In this document: one piece after another, positions 34,446 through 44,849 of the stretch
Layout of the letters: every line of letters begins with the position of its first letter
How positions within the stretch are numbered: position 1 is the stretch's first letter
Assembly (NCBI GenBank): GCA_905233825.1
Contig: CAJOFE010000012.1
Location: 1-64,000 of the forward strand
DNA: 64,000 bases
Reading direction: 5' to 3'
Source: an uncultured Prevotella sp.
Lineage (GTDB): Bacteria; Bacteroidota; Bacteroidia; Bacteroidales; Bacteroidaceae
Translations under genes and position numbers: made by a program
The notes under the pieces: generated by a model
Database searches by the model: none
What the model saw: only the letters and a program-made list of their open reading frames with translations
What the model was told of the DNA's origin: nothing

Positions 34446-34467
34446 ACGCGCGCGCGTATGCGCGCAC
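34446..34467. other. Alternating purine-pyrimidine (CG-rich) tract
   Basis: ACGCGCGCGCGTATGCGCGC is an alternating CG/TA run set in A-rich DNA. Such runs can form left-handed DNA under supercoiling. No regulatory link is evident. Confidence 0.6.
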
Positions 34468-34822
34468 ACTTATTTTTTTCAATGAAAAATCTGCACTTCT
34501 GTTACAGTACGTCGCAAACTGCTGTAGGATAATGACATAGATAGGTGCAGATATGGTGACAATAGTGACAGATATGATGATTTTTGGCCTCAAAAGCTGC
34601 ATTTTTTTGAAGAAAAAACGAGAAAAAAGTTCAAAAACGCTCAAAATCGGAATGAAAAACGGCCCAATTCACCTGTTTTTACCCCCAAATCGGCCGTTTT
34701 AGAGCCGAGATGCAGCAGAAAAAATCAAAAGCTCAACAAAAAACAGAAAAATTCGACAAAAAAATGATTCAGTCCTAAAACGCCCTAAAATAAAGACTGC
34801 ATCGATGGATGACGAAACAATA

Positions 34823-34915
34823 TAGAAAGATATTAGGGGAAATGAAGAGAGACTTTGGCTGCGTATAGAGGTCGCCAATGAATAATTTCCCTTAATTTCC
34901 CCTAATTTCTTTCTA
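34823..34915. repeat. Inverted pair of the 41-bp dispersed repeat
   Basis: TAGAAAGATATTAGGGGAAA (34823-34842) faces an inverted copy at 34874-34915, which reads on the minus strand like 28858-28898. The pair lies just downstream of the xylanase stop and could act as its transcript end. Confidence 0.7.
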
Positions 34916-34930
34916 TTCTATCAAAATGTA

Positions 34931-37270
<2,340 letters not shown>

Positions 37271-37322
37271 TTATTAGTTGTTAATGAAAAGTTTATTTGC
37301 GTTAATGGGAAAAATGTGTGTG

Positions 37323-37330
37323 CAAAGTTA
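37323..37330 (-). promoter_or_regulatory. Probable -7 box of the xylanase-esterase gene
   Basis: TAACTTTG on the minus strand, a full consensus match, 62 bp before the start at 37261. A TTTG at 37346-37343 is too close to be a standard -33 box. Confidence 0.5.
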
Positions 37331-37410
37331 CAAATTAAAACGCAAAGAAACTTTGTCGTATGTAAACAATTATATATGAAATGTGTCAGCTTGCTTGAAA
37401 GAACAAAGAG

Positions 37411-37490
37411 AAACGGCATTTCTATGCCTCTGAAATGCCGTTTCTATGCCCTCGAAATACCGTTTCTATGTCCTTAAAATGCCATTATTA
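37411..37490 (+). repeat. 3.5 copies of a 22-bp tandem repeat
   Basis: Units at 37411-37432, 37433-37454 and 37455-37476 follow AAAnnCCGTTTCTATGnCCTnn, then a partial unit reaches the end of the DUF2490 gene. The 22-bp period and the A-tract/GCC/TTCT order recall the array at 34351-34416. Confidence 0.75.
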
Positions 37491-38264
37491 GAACTTGTAG
37501 GTGTAGCCTATGCCCAATACGTGGCGGTTGCCTTCGGAGTCATCGTCCTTATAGCTGTGCTGGTACATGTAGTAGAGGTCGAAGACGTGCTGCTTGGTGA
37601 GGCGCCACTCAGTGCCTGCTGCATAACGCATCTTGTCGAGCCCGCTCTTGCCTACGGTGCTCTCGGCATTCAGGTAGGGGCGCCACTTCTTCGTGAGCTT
37701 GTACTTCAGCTGCACGCGGTTGCGCCATTTGTTGCTTGCCTTGCCGTTGTAGGTATGCGTCTGCGTAGTGCCTTTCTTGATGACCGGCTCGCCATAGACG
37801 ATGTCGTCGTCCTCGTCGGTATAGTTCCAATATCGGTCTGCTGTTGTCTCGGGGCGATAGGTGTATTGCCAGCGCTCGCGCAGGGAGACGGTGAAGTCGC
37901 CAAACTCCTGCGAAGCCGTCAGCGACAGGTTCAGGCGATGGCGCGTGCCCCAAAAGTCGGAATATTTCTTACCGCTTGAGTTCACCTTGTGGTTGTGGTC
38001 TTCCAACAGCGAATAGCTCACGGAGGCCTTCAACCAGTCGGTGAGCTTATAGCTGGCTCCAAGCCCAGCGCTCCAACGGTCGAGCTCGCCGAAGCCGTCA
38101 TCGCGGGTGCGCAGCTCCAGCTCGCCTTCCAGCGTCAGCTGTCTGCTCACTTTCTTCTCTATTCCGGCTTCTGTCCAGATACCGAAATCGTCGCTCTGCG
38201 CCTTTGCAGGACTGAACGACAAAAGAGAAACGGCGGATGACAGAATTAGTATTCTGAATTTCAT
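37488..38264 (-). CDS. DUF2490 outer-membrane protein
   Basis: A signal peptide (about 1-22, ending SPAKA) precedes a protein of alternating amphipathic strands (for example LTLEGELELRTRDD, YKLTDWLKASVSYSLLED) that ends in an aromatic residue (GIGYTYKF). This is the pattern of small outer-membrane beta-barrels and fits DUF2490. ATG 38264 is chosen over a TTG at 38273. It is the last gene after VTC and DUF4956 genes, with the gap filled by a TTTTCAATTTTCAATTTTC repeat. The function is unknown. Confidence 0.75.
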   Translation of the reverse strand: MKFRILILSSAVSLLSFSPAKAQSDDFGIWTEAGIEKKVSRQLTLEGELELRTRDDGFGELDRWSAGLGASYKLTDWLKASVSYSLLEDHNHKVNSSGKKYSDFWGTRHRLNLSLTASQEFGDFTVSLRERWQYTYRPETTADRYWNYTDEDDDIVYGEPVIKKGTTQTHTYNGKASNKWRNRVQLKYKLTKKWRPYLNAESTVGKSGLDKMRYAAGTEWRLTKQHVFDLYYMYQHSYKDDDSEGNRHVLGIGYTYKF

Positions 38265-38304
38265 TATTCTCAATTCTCAATTATCGATTTTCAATTTTCA
38301 ATTT

Positions 38305-38982
38305 TCACACTTCCCTCCATTTGGATTTACGAACCTGGAACATTCCGTCGACGTCGTTCTTCACTCCACCTTCGTAATAGACCTTAATGACGGCAGTATC
38401 TTTGAGGAAATCGACGCCACCCACATCTACCTTCAGCACTTTCAAGCCAAGGCGCTGCTCGAGGTCGGCTATCAGCTCCTCGTATTTCTCGGGCTTGATA
38501 AGGTCTATGCGGTCATATTGTACCAGCTTTGTCTGCTGTGATTTCAGCTTCATCTCGCAGAACAGGATGGCCAGAATCACAATGATGTCGATAACTACCA
38601 GTCGGCCCAGGTCGGCGAAGTGGTTAGGGTCTTCCTGCTCAATATTGATCATGGCGTGCACCACTGAAAGGCAGACGATGATGAAGAGGTAGGTCATTTC
38701 GCGCACCGGCATCGTGTCTGTACGATAGCGCATGATGGAGAAGATGCCGAAGAGTCCGAGTCCTACACCCATCGTTGCCTTGCCGCGATCCATGCCCATC
38801 ATGAAATAGACAAGGAAGAAGATGGCCACCGAGATGAGCATGAAGGTGAAGTAGAAGTCGCGACGATGGGCCTTGCGGTAATAGAACCGATCGACAATAA
38901 CCCAGTTTACCACTACACAAATGAGGAATCGCAACAAGGTGTTGGCGAAATCACTCGAGAAAATACTTGCAAGCTGTTCCAT
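38305..38982 (-). CDS. DUF4956 membrane protein
   Basis: A 225-residue protein with about five hydrophobic segments in the first 150 residues and a soluble C-terminal tail. The segment GLGLFGIFSIMRYRTDTMPV matches the family core. In other bacteria DUF4956 genes are often found beside VTC-domain genes, as here (the VTC gene is 26 bp upstream), so the two products may act together at the inner membrane, for example in making or moving a polyphosphate-like polymer. That role is an inference. Confidence 0.8.
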   Translation of the reverse strand: MEQLASIFSSDFANTLLRFLICVVVNWVIVDRFYYRKAHRRDFYFTFMLISVAIFFLVYFMMGMDRGKATMGVGLGLFGIFSIMRYRTDTMPVREMTYLFIIVCLSVVHAMINIEQEDPNHFADLGRLVVIDIIVILAILFCEMKLKSQQTKLVQYDRIDLIKPEKYEELIADLEQRLGLKVLKVDVGGVDFLKDTAVIKVYYEGGVKNDVDGMFQVRKSKWREV

Positions 38983-39008
38983 AATATCTAATTATCAATT
39001 ATCAATTT

Positions 39009-39767
39009 TCAATCTTCAATTCTCATAATCTTCTCCACCTCGCGTAGCTTTTGTTTGAAGCGGTGCAAGGGTAGGGTGGAGTTGGTCAAGGCTGCTCCCA
39101 TGCAATATTTGCTGAAGCCGTGCGGATGGATGCGCAACTGGCGCAGCATTTCCAACACGGGTGAGAACACCAGACCGTCGCGTTTTAGCTCGATGATAAC
39201 CAAATGCCCCATGTCTTTCGATACGCCAGTCAGCACGTTGTTGAACTGCAACTGTGTGTCGATGGTGAGTCGTTCAGTCTTGGCACGGTTCACTAATGTG
39301 ACGCGATGGAAATAGTTATGCATGTGGGGTTGCAGCGAATCGACATCGAACTTCAGGCGCTCGGCAATGAACTCACGCTTCGCCGTATCGGCAAGATCCA
39401 TATCCGTCACCTCGATGCGCTTTTTCTTCGTACGCCCACGGTTGTTCTTGGTCTTGATTTCCATGAACTGCAGGTGGGAACTGACATAAGTGCGGAAGCG
39501 GATCTTCTGTCGCCCCGCATGTCCGTACTGGTGCTCTTTATACATGTCGAAGTCCAGCGTGTCGAAGTAGGTGGTGTCGTAGAGTGCATTACGCTCGCCA
39601 TCGATGTCCTGCACAAAATAATCGTCCTGTGCCATCTGGAGCAGGCGAAGGAGCTGAGGCAAGGTGGTCACGAACTTCGTGTCCGTGCGGTTCATCAGCT
39701 TCACACCGCTCATCTCGGCCAGCGTGATAGGCTTCATCTGTAACAGGAGCTCGTCCAGAGTGGGCAT
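39009..39767 (-). CDS. VTC-domain protein (polyphosphate polymerase-like)
   Basis: The 252-residue protein is a single VTC/triphosphate-tunnel domain. Likely tunnel residues are in MNRTDTKFV, RQKIRFRTYV, FMEIKTK, LVIIELKRDG and the GFSKYCMG signature. In yeast this domain polymerises ATP phosphates into polyphosphate. No SPX or fused membrane domain is present; the neighbouring DUF4956 protein may be the membrane partner. It starts the operon VTC-DUF4956-DUF2490. A -7 box is at 39792-39799. Confidence 0.85.
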   Translation of the reverse strand: MPTLDELLLQMKPITLAEMSGVKLMNRTDTKFVTTLPQLLRLLQMAQDDYFVQDIDGERNALYDTTYFDTLDFDMYKEHQYGHAGRQKIRFRTYVSSHLQFMEIKTKNNRGRTKKKRIEVTDMDLADTAKREFIAERLKFDVDSLQPHMHNYFHRVTLVNRAKTERLTIDTQLQFNNVLTGVSKDMGHLVIIELKRDGLVFSPVLEMLRQLRIHPHGFSKYCMGAALTNSTLPLHRFKQKLREVEKIMRIED

Positions 39768-39791
39768 GGCTTTAAGTTATTAATCGCGGTG

Positions 39792-39799
39792 CAAAGGTA
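39792..39799 (-). promoter_or_regulatory. -7 box of the VTC operon
   Basis: TACCTTTG on the minus strand, 25 bp before the VTC gene start. The -33 box is not clear. Confidence 0.55.
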
Positions 39800-39849
39800 C
39801 GCAATAAAAATGAAACTACGAAATAATTTCAACAAACATTATAATTTCT

Positions 39850-40641
39850 TCAACGTATTTCTATATCGCGCTTCACATTGTTGCGAATCTTTGTCAGATA
39901 ACCCTGCATGCCCTGCGCATCCTTATGGTCGATAATTTCAAGCAGTTCTTTCAATTCAGTACGAATCTGGCTCACCTGATCGTGGGTGTAGGGGTTGAAG
40001 AGAATCTCCTGCAACAGGTAGTCATCCTCGTTGAGCACACCCTTGGCAATGCGCATGTGGCGCTTGAAGGTGGTGCCAGGCGCGTCTTGATGCTTCATGA
40101 CGGCAGCAAAGACGAAGGTACTGACGAAGGGGATGGAGAGCGAGTAGGCCACCGTTTTGTCGTGCTCCTCGAAGGTGTATTCGTAGATGTTCAGCCCTAA
40201 GCGTTGGTAGAGATCCTTGAAGAAGATGCGCCCCATGTAATCGCCCTCGCTGATGATGATGGCATTCTCCTCGCTGAGCTGTTGCAGGTTGGCGAAGGTT
40301 GGGCCGAACATGGGGTGTGTCGAGACATAGCGCATGCCTGCCTGCTCGTAGAACTCCTTCAAGTCGGTTTTTACACTGGCGATGTCGCTGATGATGCACT
40401 CCTTGGGCAGATAAGGAATGACCTCCTTAAAGACTGGAATAGTGTATTTCAGCGTTACGGCGTTGATGAGCAGCTCAGGTTTGAAAGCCTGAATCTCCTC
40501 AAACGTGGTGAATCGCTGACAGTTGTAGGTGAACCGCATGCGCTTTGGGTCGCGCTCAAACACGGCTACCTCATGGTCGAAACTCAGCAGGTCGATGAAG
40601 AACGATCCCATCTTTCCTGCACCCATTACTAATATCTTCAT
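39850..40641 (-). CDS. tyrA: Prephenate dehydrogenase
   Basis: This NAD(P)-dependent enzyme takes prephenate toward tyrosine. The dinucleotide-binding motif is VMGAGKMGSF at the N-terminus. ISDIASVKTDLKEF and YVSTHPMFGPTFANLQ match the TyrA active-site region. It has 263 residues and no ACT domain, so feedback control by tyrosine through such a domain is not expected. It follows the DAHP synthase gene after a nested palindrome (40661-40747), which may reduce read-through within the operon. Confidence 0.9.
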   Translation of the reverse strand: MKILVMGAGKMGSFFIDLLSFDHEVAVFERDPKRMRFTYNCQRFTTFEEIQAFKPELLINAVTLKYTIPVFKEVIPYLPKECIISDIASVKTDLKEFYEQAGMRYVSTHPMFGPTFANLQQLSEENAIIISEGDYMGRIFFKDLYQRLGLNIYEYTFEEHDKTVAYSLSIPFVSTFVFAAVMKHQDAPGTTFKRHMRIAKGVLNEDDYLLQEILFNPYTHDQVSQIRTELKELLEIIDHKDAQGMQGYLTKIRNNVKRDIEIR

Positions 40642-40660
40642 CGCGTCTATCTTTTATTAT

Positions 40661-40747
40661 GCACGGATTACACGGCTCTTTTTTAGAGAAACGCTGCTTT
40701 CTGCGCAGCCAGCCGTGTCTTTAATTATAAAGCCGCGTAATCCGTGC
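40661..40747. repeat. Nested palindrome related to the one at 27213-27311
   Basis: The arms GCACGGATTACACGGCT (40661-40677) and 40731-40747 are inverted copies with 16 of 17 matches, and an inner AGCCGTGT (40711-40718) can compete for the left arm. It lies between aroF and tyrA on the same strand, so it may be an intra-operon terminator or a processing site. Confidence 0.75.
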
Positions 40748-40756
40748 CTTAAAATT

Positions 40757-41821
40757 CTACTTGTTGATGATTTCTATTTGTTGGCGGACAGACTCCTCGT
40801 GAATACTTTCAAAGACATGAGCCACGAACTCTGGCCCCATGCCGCAGAGGGCTCCTTGGGCACCACGCTTAGAGAGAATTTCGTTGTAACGTGAGGCCTG
40901 CAGCACGGTCATGTTGTGCTCGCGCTTGTACTGGCCAATCTCGCGGCATACACGCATACGCTTAGCCAGTAAGTCCATCAGCTGGTTGTCGAGCTCGTCA
41001 ATCTGTTTGCGCAATTGCTGGATACCCTCGGTGGTGGTATGCTCGTCACGGATGACCAGCAACGAGAGGATGTAGTCGAGTACGTCAGGCGTCACCTGCT
41101 GGGAAGCATCGCTCCAAGCCTTGTCGGGGTCGCAATGGCTCTCAACGATAAGACCGTCGAAGCCCAAGTCCATAGCCTGCTGGCAAAGGGGAGCCACCAG
41201 CTCGCGCTTTCCACCAATATGTGAGGGGTCGCTGATGATGGGAAGCTCGGGAATGCGGCGGCGCAACTCTATGGGAATCTGCCACATAGGCATGTTTCGA
41301 TAAATCTTTTTATCGTATGAAGAGAAACCACGATGGATTGCTCCCAAACGCTTTACGCCAGCCTGATTGATGCGCTCCAAAGCACCAATCCACAACTCGA
41401 GGTCGGGGTTTACAGGGTTTTTCACGAAGACGGGGACATCAACGCCCTGTAAGGCATCGGCTATAGCCTGTACGGCAAAGGGATTTGCCGAAGTGCGGGC
41501 GCCAATCCAGAGAATATCGATGTCGTACTTCAGGGCCAGCTCTACATGCTCGGGTGTGGCCACTTCGGTAGAGACGAGCATCTTAGTCTCTTTCTTCACC
41601 TGTTGCATCCAGGGAAGGGCTTTCTCACCATTGCCCTCGAAGCCTCCGGGCTTGGTGCGTGGCTTCCACACGCCGGCACGGAAATTGTGGCAGCCTTTCA
41701 TGGCCAGCTCACGGGCGGTTCTCATCACTTGCTCCTCAGTCTCAGCGGAGCAGGGGCCAGCAATCACGAACGGACGTTCGTTGTCACTTGGCAAGTTCAG
41801 GGGTTGTAACTCTAATTCCAT
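40757..41821 (-). CDS. aroF: DAHP synthase fused to chorismate mutase
   Basis: The N-terminal domain (about 1-255) is a 3-deoxy-7-phosphoheptulonate synthase of the KDO8P-synthase-like type: IAGPCSAETEEQV, FRAGVWKPRTKPGGFEG and ISDPSHIGGKRELV are diagnostic. The C-terminal ~90 residues are an AroQ-type chorismate mutase (GIQQLRKQIDELDNQLMDLL with the typical Arg and Lys positions). One protein thus opens the shikimate pathway and the branch to Phe/Tyr, and the mutase domain may act in feedback control. It lies 3 bp from the aminotransferase gene in the aromatic operon. Confidence 0.94.
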   Translation of the reverse strand: MELELQPLNLPSDNERPFVIAGPCSAETEEQVMRTARELAMKGCHNFRAGVWKPRTKPGGFEGNGEKALPWMQQVKKETKMLVSTEVATPEHVELALKYDIDILWIGARTSANPFAVQAIADALQGVDVPVFVKNPVNPDLELWIGALERINQAGVKRLGAIHRGFSSYDKKIYRNMPMWQIPIELRRRIPELPIISDPSHIGGKRELVAPLCQQAMDLGFDGLIVESHCDPDKAWSDASQQVTPDVLDYILSLLVIRDEHTTTEGIQQLRKQIDELDNQLMDLLAKRMRVCREIGQYKREHNMTVLQASRYNEILSKRGAQGALCGMGPEFVAHVFESIHEESVRQQIEIINK

Positions 41822-41823
41822 AA

Positions 41824-43005
41824 TTATATTGCTTTTTTAATTCTTTCTAATGCTTGTTGTATCTTCTCTTCCTTGGCACAAAGTGAGATGCGGATGTAGC
41901 GCTCGCCGTTCGAACCGAAGATAAAGCCAGGGGTGATGAAGACACGGGCCTCATGGAGCACGCGCTCCGTCAGTTCCTCTACATTATTATATATGTCAGG
42001 GATGCGTCCCCAGAGGAACATGCCCACCTGCTTAGGATCATAGGTGCATCCCAGCACATCCATAATCTGTTCGGCATATTGTCGGCGACGGGCGTAGGTC
42101 TCGATGTTGGCCATACGATGCCATTCGTCGCTGTTCTGATAGGCCTCGGCAGCTGCCAACTGAATGCCACGGAAGGTACCGCTCTCAATATTGCTCTGCA
42201 CTTTCAGGATCCACGAGATAAACTCTGCGTTCGTGGCACAAAGTCCTACACGCCAGCCAGGCATGTTGTGGCTCTTCGACATCGAATTAAACTCAATGCA
42301 GCAGTCCTTGGCACCAGGCACCTGTAATAACGAGAGGGGCTTCTCGTTGAGGATGAAGCTATATGGGTTGTCATTCACCACGACGATGTTGTGTTCTCGT
42401 GCAAACTGCACCAGTCGTTCGTAGGTCTCCATGCGTGCGGGAGCACCCGTGGGCATGTTGGGGTAGTTGGTCCACATCAGCTTGATTCTGCCATTGGCTT
42501 TTAGCTTTTGGCTAATGGCTATTTCTTCCAGCTCGTCGAAGTCGGGCTGCCAGTCGTTCTCAGGGCGTAGGTTGTAGTTTACAATCTTGGCACCAAGAAT
42601 CTTCGAGAGCGAGGTGTAGGTGGGATAGCCAGGATTGGGCACCAGCACCTCGTCGCCAGAATTCACGAAGGCCAGCGTGACATGCAGAATGCCTTCTTTT
42701 GATCCAATAAGCGGCAGGACTTCCTTAGCAGGGTCAAGCTCCACGCCATAGAAGCGCTTGTAGAAGCCTGTCATCGCCTTGCGCAACTCGGGCGTTCCCA
42801 TCGTGGGCTGATAGCCATGAGCCGACGGGTCATGAGCCACTTCACACAGTTTGTTGATGGTCTGCTCCGATGGCGGCATGTCGGGACTTCCGATGGCCAG
42901 ACTGATGATGTCCTTGCCCTCAGCATTCAGCTGGGCAACCTCTTTCAGCTTGCGGCTGAAGTAATATTCACTTACTAACGATAGTCTTTCTGCTGGTTGT
43001 ATCAT
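41824..43005 (-). CDS. Class I/II aminotransferase of the aromatic operon
   Basis: A fold-type I PLP enzyme of 393 residues. The Schiff-base lysine is in NSMSKSHNMPGWRVG; GSKEGILHVTLAFVNSGD and VPNPGYPTYTS are typical. Position between pheA and aroF points to transamination of phenylpyruvate/hydroxyphenylpyruvate or prephenate, though an aspartate-type role is possible. Residues about 161-171 (AISQKLKANG) look like an insert: the DNA (42491-42522) is an imperfect palindrome of the GCCATT...AATGGC type. The start overlaps the pheA stop by 4 bp. Confidence 0.85.
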   Translation of the reverse strand: MIQPAERLSLVSEYYFSRKLKEVAQLNAEGKDIISLAIGSPDMPPSEQTINKLCEVAHDPSAHGYQPTMGTPELRKAMTGFYKRFYGVELDPAKEVLPLIGSKEGILHVTLAFVNSGDEVLVPNPGYPTYTSLSKILGAKIVNYNLRPENDWQPDFDELEEIAISQKLKANGRIKLMWTNYPNMPTGAPARMETYERLVQFAREHNIVVVNDNPYSFILNEKPLSLLQVPGAKDCCIEFNSMSKSHNMPGWRVGLCATNAEFISWILKVQSNIESGTFRGIQLAAAEAYQNSDEWHRMANIETYARRRQYAEQIMDVLGCTYDPKQVGMFLWGRIPDIYNNVEELTERVLHEARVFITPGFIFGSNGERYIRISLCAKEEKIQQALERIKKAI

Positions 43006-43832
43006 ACGCCTTTATATTCTCCTAATATTTTTAAATCACGCGTTAATGGGATAATCGCATCTATCGACTGGCGATAGCGGGTCAGGTCGCTGTAAGTTAC
43101 ATCTACGTAGAACAGGTATTCCCATTCACGACCAATGATGGGCAGCGACTGAATCTTCGTCAGATTGATTTTGTAGAATGACAGGATGGCAAGTATAGCC
43201 GACAGCGACCCTTCTTCGTGGGGTAGGGCAAAGACGATGCTCGACTTGTTGGTCTCTACGAGTGGGCGCAGCATGTCGGCTTTCTGTGGCATGGAGCAAA
43301 CGAGGAAGCGGGTGAAGTTGTGCTTGTTGTCCTCAATGCCGTCTTCCAGTACCTTCAGGCCATAGAGATGGGCGGCATCGGCATGACAGATAGCAGCCCA
43401 ACCATGGTGCTGTCCCTCGGAAATCATCTTGGCGGCACCGGCAGTATCGTCGGCCTCCACCACGCGGAGTTGCGGATGGCCGGCTAAGTAGTGGCGTGTC
43501 TGCATCAGAGCCACAGGATGTGAGTGTACCTCCGTGATGGTGTCCCATGAATCCTCAGGCAGACAGCAGATGCAATGGGTGATGTGCAGTTTGTGCTCAC
43601 CTACTACCGTCGTACCGCTGTCACGCAATAACTCGTAATTGTGCAGCAACGAGCCAGCAATAGTGTTCTCGATGGCTGCCATGCCGATAATAGTAGGATC
43701 CTGACCGATGGCCTCATATACCTGCTCAAAGGTCTTGCAGCAGATGAGTTGCAACTGCTCGCCCTTAAAGTACTGATGGGCCGCAATGTCGTGGAACGAC
43801 CCCGTCTCGCCTTGTATTGCTATTCTTTTCAT
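43002..43832 (-). CDS. pheA: Prephenate dehydratase
   Basis: It converts prephenate to phenylpyruvate. The N-terminus IAIQGETGSFHDIAAHQYF and the catalytic TRF motif in HNFTRFLVC are clear. A C-terminal ACT domain (about 195-276) shows IQSLP where the Phe-binding motif of many relatives is ESRP, so feedback binding may be altered. The start at 43832 fits the family N-terminus; an in-frame ATG at 43856 lies directly after a terminator-like hairpin and adds eight residues. It is first in the operon pheA-aminotransferase-aroF-tyrA. Confidence 0.92.
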   Translation of the reverse strand: MKRIAIQGETGSFHDIAAHQYFKGEQLQLICCKTFEQVYEAIGQDPTIIGMAAIENTIAGSLLHNYELLRDSGTTVVGEHKLHITHCICCLPEDSWDTITEVHSHPVALMQTRHYLAGHPQLRVVEADDTAGAAKMISEGQHHGWAAICHADAAHLYGLKVLEDGIEDNKHNFTRFLVCSMPQKADMLRPLVETNKSSIVFALPHEEGSLSAILAILSFYKINLTKIQSLPIIGREWEYLFYVDVTYSDLTRYRQSIDAIIPLTRDLKILGEYKGV

Positions 43833-43861
43833 TCGCTTCAGTGTTGAATCTTCCATGTAAA

Positions 43862-43894
43862 AGCCCCGCTTTCACTTTTCAGTGAAGCGGGGCT
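43862..43894 (-). terminator. Terminator-like hairpin directly upstream of pheA (possible attenuator)
   Basis: The arms AGCCCCGCTTTCACT (43862-43876) and AGTGAAGCGGGGCT (43881-43894) pair with one bulged base and a 4-nt loop. On the minus strand the stem is followed by TTTT and then the ATG at 43856. No minus-strand gene lies upstream to be terminated, so it could only act on the aromatic operon's own transcript. Confidence 0.65.
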
Positions 43895-43963
43895 GTATTT
43901 CAAATTTTCAATCTTCCATATTCAATTTTCAATTCATACGCTCTTCCGCTTCACAATGGTTTG

Positions 43964-43971
43964 CAAAGTAA
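43964..43971 (-). promoter_or_regulatory. Possible -7 box of the aromatic operon
   Basis: On the minus strand this reads TTACTTTG, one mismatch from TAnnTTTG. A start near 43957 would give a leader of about 100 nt that includes the terminator-like hairpin. No Phe- or Tyr-rich leader peptide is visible in it. Confidence 0.35.
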
Positions 43972-44116
43972 AAGTAGAAGTAATAGTATGCACCGAAATT
44001 TTTCATTTTGCTTTCGTTTTGTCTTTTCTGGGTGCAAAATTATAACATTTCTGTCAATTGTGCAAATAAATGGCAAAGATTTTTTCGCTTTATGCGCTTT
44101 TTTGGAAAAATATGTG

Positions 44117-44124
44117 TAACTTTG
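44117..44124 (+). promoter_or_regulatory. -7 box of the FHA gene
   Basis: TAACTTTG is a full consensus match, 29 bp before the ATG at 44154. The -33 region is not clear. Confidence 0.55.
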
Positions 44125-44153
44125 CAGGCTAATTACAATAATATATATAGAAC

Positions 44154-44837
44154 ATGACACCAGCAGACAATAGCTCTACGCCACTCCGAATCATCGGAAC
44201 GCCCGTACAAAAGGACGGGAACTATGTACTCAATGAGTTTGCCATCCTTGGCAGGGAGTGTGGTTGGATATGTCCCCAATGTAACAATGAGGTTAGAATA
44301 TGCCCGTCGGAAGCTGGCGAGCATACATTCATATGCGACAGCTGCAACGCCCGTTTCACCGTCAGGGTCGATGCCGAGGCTGACACCTTTCTACCTTCCA
44401 AGCGTCCGAAGCCTGCAAGGGGAATGCTGATTACTCCCGTCGTCTCTGCAGAAGCTGGTACGGAAACGGTCATCAGCAATAGTCATCCTGTTGCCGCTCC
44501 TACGGTACGCGAATCGACAGGACTCCTGCAATGGGGTGGCATGTTCAGCCGCAAGAAGTTCGCCCTTCGCGAAGGAGCAAACATCATAGGAAGAAAAGAC
44601 AAGCAGACACCGTCTGACCTGGAAATAGAAGATCCTGAGATGAGCCGTCGCTCTGTGCGCATCGATGCTATTCCCGATAGCAAGGGCGATTTTACTTACA
44701 CGCTAACCATTCTCAAATCGTTGAATCCCGTCAAGGTGAATGGTAAGGCCATGGGCGAAGGTACTAGCCTCAAGCTGAGGAACAATGATACCATCATCAT
44801 GGGCAAGACCACGCTTACATTCAAGACATCCAAATAA
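44154..44837 (+). CDS. FHA-domain protein with zinc ribbon
   Basis: The 227 residues contain an N-terminal zinc ribbon (CPQC near 42 and CDSC near 64) and a C-terminal forkhead-associated domain (about 135-227). The latter has the GREGANIIGRKDKQ-like strand (here REGANIIGRKDKQ), MSRRSVRI and VNGKAMGEG, matching the phosphothreonine-binding loops (GR, SRxxxxI, NG). FHA proteins bind phosphothreonine, yet no Ser/Thr kinase gene is in the window. It has its own promoter and is followed 12 bp later by a GH51 gene, with which it may share a transcript. Confidence 0.82.
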   Translation: MTPADNSSTPLRIIGTPVQKDGNYVLNEFAILGRECGWICPQCNNEVRICPSEAGEHTFICDSCNARFTVRVDAEADTFLPSKRPKPARGMLITPVVSAEAGTETVISNSHPVAAPTVRESTGLLQWGGMFSRKKFALREGANIIGRKDKQTPSDLEIEDPEMSRRSVRIDAIPDSKGDFTYTLTILKSLNPVKVNGKAMGEGTSLKLRNNDTIIMGKTTLTFKTSK

Positions 44838-44849
44838 TTATTACCTAAT

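Larger units (their letters stand above)
34172..34930. other. Non-coding region between the defence cluster and the xylanase gene
   Basis: No supported gene. It holds dispersed-repeat copy B (34210-34309), a 22-bp tandem array (34311-34437), an alternating CG tract (34446-34467), an AAAACGGCC/GGCCGTTTT inverted repeat (34656-34664 with 34692-34700) and an inverted pair of the 41-bp repeat family (34823-34915). The stretch 34470-34800 is A-rich. Confidence 0.7.

Noticed and set aside
43857..43960. Phenylalanine-type leader peptide for pheA attenuation
   Set aside because: Only very short frames (3-7 codons) occur in the leader and none is rich in Phe or Tyr.
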